From Clostridia bacterium (lineage in GTDB: Bacteria > Bacillota > Clostridia > UMGS1883 > UMGS1540): 45,914 nucleotides of DNA. How positions within the stretch are numbered: position 1 is the stretch's first letter; every line of letters starts with the position of its first letter. Positions 40,617-45,914 of the stretch are shown here, piece by piece. The stretch lies in NCBI GenBank assembly GCA_017442155.1, contig JAFSAU010000039.1, forward strand, positions 1 through 45,914, given 5' to 3'. A program made the position numbers and the translations under genes. Below the pieces are notes generated by a model. That model was not told the origin of the DNA. It saw nothing but the letters and a program-made list of their open reading frames with translations, and ran no database searches.

Positions 40617-42500
40617 ATGATGGCAATGCTTCATAAACTCTTTTTGCTGCTAAAACGAAATTTATTTTTATTTTCCATGCTTTTGTCCCTTCTTCTGCCG
40701 GATGCACTTCTCCGTATGCAAAGCTATGGCTCCCACATTCAGGAGCTGGGGGCTGTGGGAAGCCTGTTTACCTTGTTCTGGATATCTTTTTTCGTGGTAG
40801 TCTGCACAGGCTTTCTGAATAAAAAATGGGGCCGCAGTATTTATATAGCTTTGATTTCCGTTTTCTCCGTTTTTTCGGTTGCCTCCTATATTTACTATCG
40901 GATTTTTAACCAGTATTTCTGGCTGGATGCCCTAAGCATGACGGGGCAGGCGGCCACATACACCGGTGCTATCTTCGGCTACCTGGACTGGCAGATGATT
41001 CTGGCTTTTTTTCTCCAGCTGTTTCTTATTTTTCTGACCTGCCGTTTCTGGCGGGCAGAACGTTATAAAATCCCGGGGCTTTTACTTCTTGTGCCCGTCC
41101 TGCTTCTCGTGACACTGCACACCTATATGATGACGGAAACCGCAGCACAGAACCAGGAGGATTTTGAGCGTGACCACGCAAAAGAAATATACCGGACCTT
41201 TACGGATCCCAACCGTTCCATGCAGGCGGCCGGCCCCTACCAGTATGTATTCCGGAATCTGGTGCGAATGGTCTTTCCGGAAGTAAACTATGATGATACC
41301 ACCGTAAAAGAAGTAGACAAATATTTTGCGGAAAAGCCGGTCAGCGGCAACAATGCGATGACCGGGCTTTTCGAGGGCAAAAACGTAATTATGGTGATGA
41401 TGGAAAGCATGGACGACTGGATGATTGACGAGGACTACACGCCCACCATCTGCGCCATGATGGAAAATGGCTTTACTTTTTCCAATCATTATGCCTGCAC
41501 CTTCGGCACGGGGTACACTTTTAACACAGAATTTGCTGCCAACACGGGCTACCATGCCACGCTTGTGGGTCCCTCCGTCAGTGAACTGTACGACAGTGCG
41601 TTCCCTTATTCCCTGGCGAACGCCTTCAGGGAAAAAGGGTATACTGCAAAGGAAATTCACTACAACACCCCCGATTTTTATAACCGGGGCAAAATGTCTG
41701 CAGCCTTTGGCTATGACGAATATGTTTCCTACCAGAAATACATGCCGATGGAGGATGCGGAGTGTGATTCCCTTGCCATACAGAACAAAAATGTATACCG
41801 GGAAATTGCGCCGCTGCAGGACGCGCCCTTCTTCAGCTACGTTGTCACGTACTCCGCGCACCTGCCTTACACAGATGACCACTCCAAAATGAAAAAAATC
41901 AAGGCCCTGTATCCGGAGCTTATAGACAGAACAGAGGACCGGGAAATCAATAATGCCAAAATTCTGGCGCACGACACTGACGAATTTTTCCGCATCCTTC
42001 TGCAAAATCTGAAACAGGACGGTTTACTTGAGAACACAGTCATTGTGGCCTTTTCCGACCATTTTGCCTACGGGATTTCCAGTTGGGAAAAACTGTACGC
42101 CATGGATGATGCGCAAACCTCGGATATGCTGGAAAGAACACCGTTTTTCATTTACTGTGCCGCCGCGGAGGGACAGCAGATTGACAAGGTAACAAATACG
42201 CTGGACATTCTGCCCACAGTGGTGAACCTCATGGGCTTTACCAAAACCCCTTACTGGATGGGTGAGGATGCCCTGAGTCCGGATTACGGCGGTCATGCCT
42301 ATTTCAGCAGCGGCTCCTGGTATGACGGCACACTGTACTTCATTACAGACGAACAGACGGAAGAATATCCGGAAGAACAGCTGGAATACATTGATAGAAT
42401 GAACGAAAAATTCAGCCTGCGGGAGAAAATCAACGAAGTCGTTATCCGCACGGATTATTTTAATCCGGAAAAAACGCCGGTTGAAAAATCTTTACCGTAA
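40617..42500 (+). CDS. LTA-synthase-family membrane sulfatase-fold transferase
   Basis: This protein of about 625 residues has five N-terminal transmembrane helices (up to about residue 175) and an extracellular sulfatase-like domain. Key blocks are NVIMVMMESMDDWM (metal-binding Glu), FGTGYTFNTEFAAN (nucleophile Thr), SYVVTYSAHLPYT and VAFSDHFAYG (Asp/His metal site). Enzymes of this family transfer glycerol phosphate from phosphatidylglycerol, to make lipoteichoic acid or to decorate glycans. Three ATGs (40617, 40620, 40626) lie after AAGGA; spacing favours the second or third. It is followed 15 bases later by uvrB. Size and topology are normal for LtaS-like proteins; primase versus synthase type cannot be told. 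Confidence 0.88.
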   Translation: MMAMLHKLFLLLKRNLFLFSMLLSLLLPDALLRMQSYGSHIQELGAVGSLFTLFWISFFVVVCTGFLNKKWGRSIYIALISVFSVFSVASYIYYRIFNQYFWLDALSMTGQAATYTGAIFGYLDWQMILAFFLQLFLIFLTCRFWRAERYKIPGLLLLVPVLLLVTLHTYMMTETAAQNQEDFERDHAKEIYRTFTDPNRSMQAAGPYQYVFRNLVRMVFPEVNYDDTTVKEVDKYFAEKPVSGNNAMTGLFEGKNVIMVMMESMDDWMIDEDYTPTICAMMENGFTFSNHYACTFGTGYTFNTEFAANTGYHATLVGPSVSELYDSAFPYSLANAFREKGYTAKEIHYNTPDFYNRGKMSAAFGYDEYVSYQKYMPMEDAECDSLAIQNKNVYREIAPLQDAPFFSYVVTYSAHLPYTDDHSKMKKIKALYPELIDRTEDREINNAKILAHDTDEFFRILLQNLKQDGLLENTVIVAFSDHFAYGISSWEKLYAMDDAQTSDMLERTPFFIYCAAAEGQQIDKVTNTLDILPTVVNLMGFTKTPYWMGEDALSPDYGGHAYFSSGSWYDGTLYFITDEQTEEYPEEQLEYIDRMNEKFSLREKINEVVIRTDYFNPEKTPVEKSLP

Positions 42501-42515
42501 AAAGGAGGTCCGGTC

Positions 42516-44465
42516 ATGCCGGAATTTGAAATTCATGCCCCATACCAGCCGACCGGAGACCAGCCGGCGGCAATTGATGCTTTATCGCACGGCATCATAC
42601 GGGGGGACAAGGAACAGACGCTCCTGGGCGTTACCGGCTCGGGGAAAACCTTTACGATCGCCAACACGATTGCCCGGGTGCAGAAACCCACGCTTGTTTT
42701 GGCGCACAACAAAACGCTGGCGGCACAGCTTTGTAATGAGTTTAAAGAGTTTTTTCCGAACAACGCCGTGGAATATTTTGTCTCCTATTACGATTACTAC
42801 CAGCCGGAAGCCTATATTCCACAGACAGATACCTATATTGAAAAGGACGCCCAGATAAACGACGAAATCGACAAACTGCGCCATAGTGCTACCGCCGCTC
42901 TCTTTGAACGGCGGGACGTGATTGTGGTGTCCAGTGTTTCCTGTATCTACAGTCTGGGAGACCCGGTGGACTATGCGCGGATGATTCTTTCTCTCCGTCC
43001 CGGGATGCAGCGGGATCGGGATGATGTTATCCGTCGGCTGGTGGACATCCAGTATACAAGAAACGATATTAACTTTACCCGCGGCAAGTTCCGTGTCCGC
43101 GGAGATGTTCTGGAAATTTTCCCGGCCGGCTCCGGTGACCGGGCTGTTCGGGTGGAGTTTTTCGGTGACGAAATCGACCGTATTACCGAAATTGACGTGC
43201 TGACCGGGGAGGTGTTGGGCCGCCGCAACCACGTGGCCGTATACCCCGCCTCCCACTATGTGACCACAGCGGAACGCCTGCAGGAGGCAATACGGCAGAT
43301 ACGGCTGGAAGCAGACGAGCGGGTGGAGTTTTTCCGCCGGGAAGGCAAGCTTCTGGAAGCCCAGCGGATTGCCCAGCGCGTAAATTATGATATTGAAATG
43401 ATGCAGGAAATCGGTTTCTGCCAGGGCATTGAAAACTATTCTCGCTACATCAGCGGCCGGGAGCCGGGCAGTGCCCCCTATACGCTGATGGACTACTTTC
43501 CGGAGGATTACCTCCTGGTGGTGGATGAAAGTCATGTGACAATTCCGCAGGTACGGGCCATGTATGCCGGTGACCGTGCCCGAAAGGAAACGCTGGTAGA
43601 ATACGGCTTCCGTCTCCCCTCTGCCTTTGATAACCGCCCCTTAAACTTCGGTGAATTTCAGGACAGAGTCAATCAGGCCGTCTATGTCAGTGCCACCCCT
43701 GCCGACTACGAGCGGCAGCGGTCGGTACAGATTGCGGAACAGGTTATCCGCCCCACCGGCCTTCTTGATCCTCATGTGGAGGTGCGCCCCGTGGCGGGCC
43801 AGGTTGACGACCTTCTCGGTGAAATTTTTAAGCGGACAGAGAAAAAGGAACGGGTGCTCGTTACAACACTGACGAAAAAAATGGCCGAGGACCTTACAGA
43901 TTACCTCCGTGAAATGGGCGTAGCCGTAAAATATATGCACCACGGCGTGGAAACCATAGAGCGGATGGAGATTATCCGTGATTTACGTATGGGCGTTTTT
44001 GACGTTCTGGTTGGCATTAACCTGCTGCGCGAAGGGCTTGACTTGCCCGAGGTGTCGCTGGTAGCCATTCTGGATGCCGACAAGGAGGGATTCCTCCGGA
44101 GCGAAACCTCTCTTATCCAGACCATAGGCCGGGCCGCCCGGAACGCGGAAGGTACTGTTATTATGTATGCCGACACCATGACCGGTTCTATGAAACGGGC
44201 AATCGCGGAAACAGAACGACGCCGCAAAAAACAAAGCGACTATAACGCGGCACACGGCATCATACCCAAAACCATCAAAAAAGCCGTGCATGAAGTTATT
44301 GAAGCTACAGTGTATGAACCCCAGACCCAAGATAAAGAACCTGAAAACCGGGAAATCGTCCTCGCCCGCCTTAAAGAAGAAATGCAGAGGGCGGCAAAGG
44401 AGCTGCGGTTTGAGGATGCGGCAAAGCTTCGGGATAAAATCAAGCGCATGGAAGCAGATGAATAA
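42516..44465 (+). CDS. uvrB: UvrB excinuclease subunit
   Basis: This 649-residue nucleotide-excision-repair helicase-like protein has Walker A GVTGSGKT near residues 38-45, the damage-verifying beta-hairpin region [20 protein letters not shown], a DEAD-type box [11 protein letters not shown], and late helicase motifs [17 protein letters not shown] and [11 protein letters not shown]-terminal UVR domain ([20 protein letters not shown]) binds UvrC. Length is typical. AAAGGAGG precedes the ATG. UvrB loads at damage with UvrA and guides UvrC incision. The usual neighbour uvrA is not in view; sharing a transcript with the LTA-synthase-like gene is unusual but supported by the 15-base gap. Confidence 0.97.
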   Translation: MPEFEIHAPYQPTGDQPAAIDALSHGIIRGDKEQTLLGVTGSGKTFTIANTIARVQKPTLVLAHNKTLAAQLCNEFKEFFPNNAVEYFVSYYDYYQPEAYIPQTDTYIEKDAQINDEIDKLRHSATAALFERRDVIVVSSVSCIYSLGDPVDYARMILSLRPGMQRDRDDVIRRLVDIQYTRNDINFTRGKFRVRGDVLEIFPAGSGDRAVRVEFFGDEIDRITEIDVLTGEVLGRRNHVAVYPASHYVTTAERLQEAIRQIRLEADERVEFFRREGKLLEAQRIAQRVNYDIEMMQEIGFCQGIENYSRYISGREPGSAPYTLMDYFPEDYLLVVDESHVTIPQVRAMYAGDRARKETLVEYGFRLPSAFDNRPLNFGEFQDRVNQAVYVSATPADYERQRSVQIAEQVIRPTGLLDPHVEVRPVAGQVDDLLGEIFKRTEKKERVLVTTLTKKMAEDLTDYLREMGVAVKYMHHGVETIERMEIIRDLRMGVFDVLVGINLLREGLDLPEVSLVAILDADKEGFLRSETSLIQTIGRAARNAEGTVIMYADTMTGSMKRAIAETERRRKKQSDYNAAHGIIPKTIKKAVHEVIEATVYEPQTQDKEPENREIVLARLKEEMQRAAKELRFEDAAKLRDKIKRMEADE

Positions 44466-44487
44466 ATATTATATCTCAATGTAACAA

Positions 44488-44544
44488 GCGGGGCCAAGGC
44501 AATCCGATTTTCAAAGCCGGATTGCCTTGGCCCCGCTCATTTTT
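44488..44544 (+). terminator. 19-bp perfect hairpin between uvrB and the AEC gene
   Basis: Arms 44488-44506 and 44518-44536 are perfectly complementary over 19 bases around an 11-base loop and are followed on the plus strand by TCATTTTT. It lies between convergent genes. The plus direction (uvrB) has the better T tract. Confidence 0.8.
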
Positions 44545-44551
44545 CCATTTT

Positions 44552-45493
44552 TTACATAACCTTCTGCATCAGCATAAACACCAGTGGAATCGTTCCGCAG
44601 GCGCAAAGGTGGGACACAATGGTCATCCCTGCCGCCGCGGAGGTATCCCGGCCATAGGCACTGGGAATTACAATCGTATTCAATCCCAGCGGCATTGCCA
44701 GGGCACTGGTAGCACAAACGATAAACGTATCCGAAAACTCCACAAAACAGCACAGTGCCAGAAACAGAAGCGGCATACTCAGAAGGCGAATTGCCGTTAC
44801 CACATACACACTGCCCACGGAAAGCATTTTTTTCATTGGGGTTGCCGCCACGGTAATGCCTGTCAGAAGCATTGCCACGGGAGACATGCAGTCTGCCGCC
44901 GAGGAGACGGCACCGCTGACAAATCCCGGCAGTTTTATGCCGGAAAGACCAATCAGCATCCCCAGTATCATAGCAATAAACATAGGATTTACGAAGGCCT
45001 TCAGCCGTCGTGCCAGCGTCTGCTGTACGCCCTCATCCCGCAAAAGCAATGCGGGTACTCCCCAAAGGTAAATCATCGTCCAAAGCGGGAGCGTGAAAAT
45101 CAGATATTCAAAAAAGATATCGGGGAACAGTGCACTGACCACCGCGTTTCCCATAAAACCGAAGTTGGAAAAGGTCAGACCGTATGTATAAATCCGCCGG
45201 AGATATCCGTCTTTTGTGCAAAGGCGGGACAATCCGATTGCCAGTGCCATGGAAATGAAGCAGAGTACAAAAGCGGATAGAAACAGCGTCCACGAATTCC
45301 CCAGCCGCTCCACCGTGAAATTTTCCACAAAGGTACGCAGAACCAGTGCCGGAATCAGCACCGTATTTTCCAGCTTCGCCAGTACCGCGGCTGCACCCTC
45401 GCCCATCACCCGGGTTTTCACTAAAAGGAAGCCCACGGCAATCAGCAAAAATAAAAACGCCATCTGGCTGAGTGTCGGTATAAAAATCCCCAT
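44552..45493 (-). CDS. AEC-family (auxin efflux carrier-like) permease
   Basis: This 313-residue membrane protein has about ten transmembrane helices in two halves. Family-typical helices are TFSNFGFMGNAVVSALF and MPLGLNTIVIPSAYGRDTSAAAGM. AEC permeases in bacteria export or import organic acids or amino acids; the substrate is unknown. AGGAGG lies 7 bases before the ATG. It is the second gene after a small cysteine-containing protein and shares the promoter at 45714-45742. Confidence 0.9.
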   Translation of the reverse strand: MGIFIPTLSQMAFLFLLIAVGFLLVKTRVMGEGAAAVLAKLENTVLIPALVLRTFVENFTVERLGNSWTLFLSAFVLCFISMALAIGLSRLCTKDGYLRRIYTYGLTFSNFGFMGNAVVSALFPDIFFEYLIFTLPLWTMIYLWGVPALLLRDEGVQQTLARRLKAFVNPMFIAMILGMLIGLSGIKLPGFVSGAVSSAADCMSPVAMLLTGITVAATPMKKMLSVGSVYVVTAIRLLSMPLLFLALCCFVEFSDTFIVCATSALAMPLGLNTIVIPSAYGRDTSAAAGMTIVSHLCACGTIPLVFMLMQKVM

Positions 45494-45504
45494 TTTCTTT
45501 CCTC

Positions 45505-45681
45505 CTAATTTTGCTTCTGTACCATTTTATATTCATCGTAAAACCGATAGTAGGGGCAGGTCGTTTTCCCCCCATAAAGCGAAAAAAGCTCATCCATGTC
45601 AAAATCCACTGTGCAAAACGGATCGCCGCTGTCATCCTCCGAAAAATAGGCACAGCTTTCGCACTGGGCATATTCTGTCAT
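45505..45681 (-). CDS. DUF6472-like small cysteine-cluster protein
   Basis: This 58-residue protein begins MTEYAQCESCAYFSEDD. It has four Cys in a CESC, FC, TCPYY arrangement that could bind one zinc ion or an iron-sulfur cluster, with many acidic and aromatic residues. This matches my recollection of the Clostridial DUF6472 family. GGGAGG precedes the ATG at 45681; a longer reading to 45708 lacks a ribosome site. It lies 11 bases before the AEC permease gene. Function is unknown. Confidence 0.72.
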   Translation of the reverse strand: MTEYAQCESCAYFSEDDSGDPFCTVDFDMDELFSLYGGKTTCPYYRFYDEYKMVQKQN

Positions 45682-45713
45682 TTTCTTCCTCCCTTTTACA
45701 AAATGCAAAGCAT

Positions 45714-45742
45714 ACTATATCATATTAACAGAAAAAAGTCAA
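45714..45742 (-). promoter_or_regulatory. promoter of the DUF6472-AEC operon
   Basis: On the minus strand TTGACT (45742-45737) and TATAGT (45719-45714) are separated by 17 bases, 33 bases before the ATG of the small gene. Confidence 0.75.
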
Positions 45743-45806
45743 GGCCGGCAAGGACTTTTTTGAAAATATAGCGTGTAGGTTTGTCAATGATGTGTTACAA
45801 AATTCC

Positions 45807-45914
45807 TCAAAAAATTTCTCCTGTTTCAAGAAAGGCGTGAATACATTCGTCAGGAGATTTCCAATTTAATGGACGGATAGGAAACTTGTTGTATATATAG
45901 TTACGTACCTTTAA
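45807..45914 (-). mobile_element. IS30-like transposase, C-terminal end only (cut by window edge)
   Basis: The minus frame entering from the right edge reads KVRNYIYNKFPIRPLNWKS, then PDECIHAFLETGEIF, then TGA. An RPLNWKSP-type motif close to the C-terminus is typical of IS30-family DDE transposases (N-RP-k-L-W-K-TP). Only 35 residues are present; the catalytic part lies outside. The outer end of the element is expected within 45770-45806, where a GTGTAGGTTTGTCAATGATG stretch could be its terminal repeat. Confidence 0.65.

Noticed and set aside
42582..43535. 317-codon minus-strand frame within uvrB
   Set aside because: Antisense shadow of a certain gene; no ribosome site and no recognisable protein features.
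1..45914. CRISPR arrays, tRNA or rRNA genes
   Set aside because: No regularly spaced direct repeats and no tRNA T-arm or rRNA signature were found on either strand when reading through the window.

Overview
The window looks like a chromosomal stretch of a low-to-mid GC, spore-forming, S-layer-bearing member of the Clostridia (Bacillota). Evidence for this is the surface proteins with SLH domains, a cotJC spore-coat gene fragment, an LTA-synthase-like enzyme, strong AGGAGG ribosome binding sites, sigma-A type promoters, and a RepA/ParA/ParB module typical of Firmicute integrative elements. Genus cannot be set from sequence alone.

Layout. (1) 1-376: a promoter-driven, highly structured RNA on the minus strand that I cannot assign to a family. 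(2) 377-3516: a small anchored surface protein and a 5'-truncated repeat/SLH protein. (3) about 3516-9480: an AT-richer remnant of an integrative/conjugative element (RepA, ParA, ParB, DUF3789 and other small proteins), plus a 647-residue membrane-anchored coiled-coil protein with a possible PIN-like core. The remnant abuts a broken gene on each side, the SLH gene on the left and cotJC on the right. (4) 10.0-11.8 kb: mntP, a DUF896 gene and a creatininase-family gene. (5) 11.8-37.1 kb: two long minus-strand operons built from the same modules. Operon A (25952 to 11856) faces a divergent LacI regulator across an operator array. It encodes a ceramidase-fold protein, a GH28-like enzyme, an HTH-phosphodiesterase fusion, a beta-lactamase-fold hydrolase, a secreted CBM-like protein and two giant SLH-anchored putative glycoside hydrolases. 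Operon B (37073 to 27251) faces a divergent AraC regulator. It encodes a Gfo/Idh/MocA oxidoreductase, a ceramidase-fold protein, a GDPD-type phosphodiesterase, another ceramidase-fold protein, a secreted CBM-like protein and a third SLH-anchored enzyme. (6) 38.7-40.5 kb: a plus-strand Ldh_2 dehydrogenase and HpcH aldolase pair, probably for a keto-acid branch of sugar catabolism. (7) 40.6-45.7 kb: an LTA-synthase-like sulfatase-fold protein, uvrB, an AEC transporter and a DUF6472 protein. (8) the right edge cuts a transposase that resembles the IS30 family.

Most striking observation. The first and third SLH enzymes each end in TGA, and the same reading frame then continues for 161 and 163 residues into a conserved C-terminal extension. 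The two extensions are clearly homologous but diverged, lack a conventional start near the TGA, and follow an identical TGA-AAG-GA context. This points to programmed stop-codon readthrough, or to an unusual re-initiation, giving two forms of a cell-surface enzyme. Other notable signals are a transcription-factor/phosphodiesterase cassette flanked by 56-57 bp direct repeats made from the end of the neighbouring GH28 gene, mosaic exchange of SLH modules between paralogues, three ceramidase-fold proteins without signal peptides, and the truncated junctions around the mobile-element remnant.
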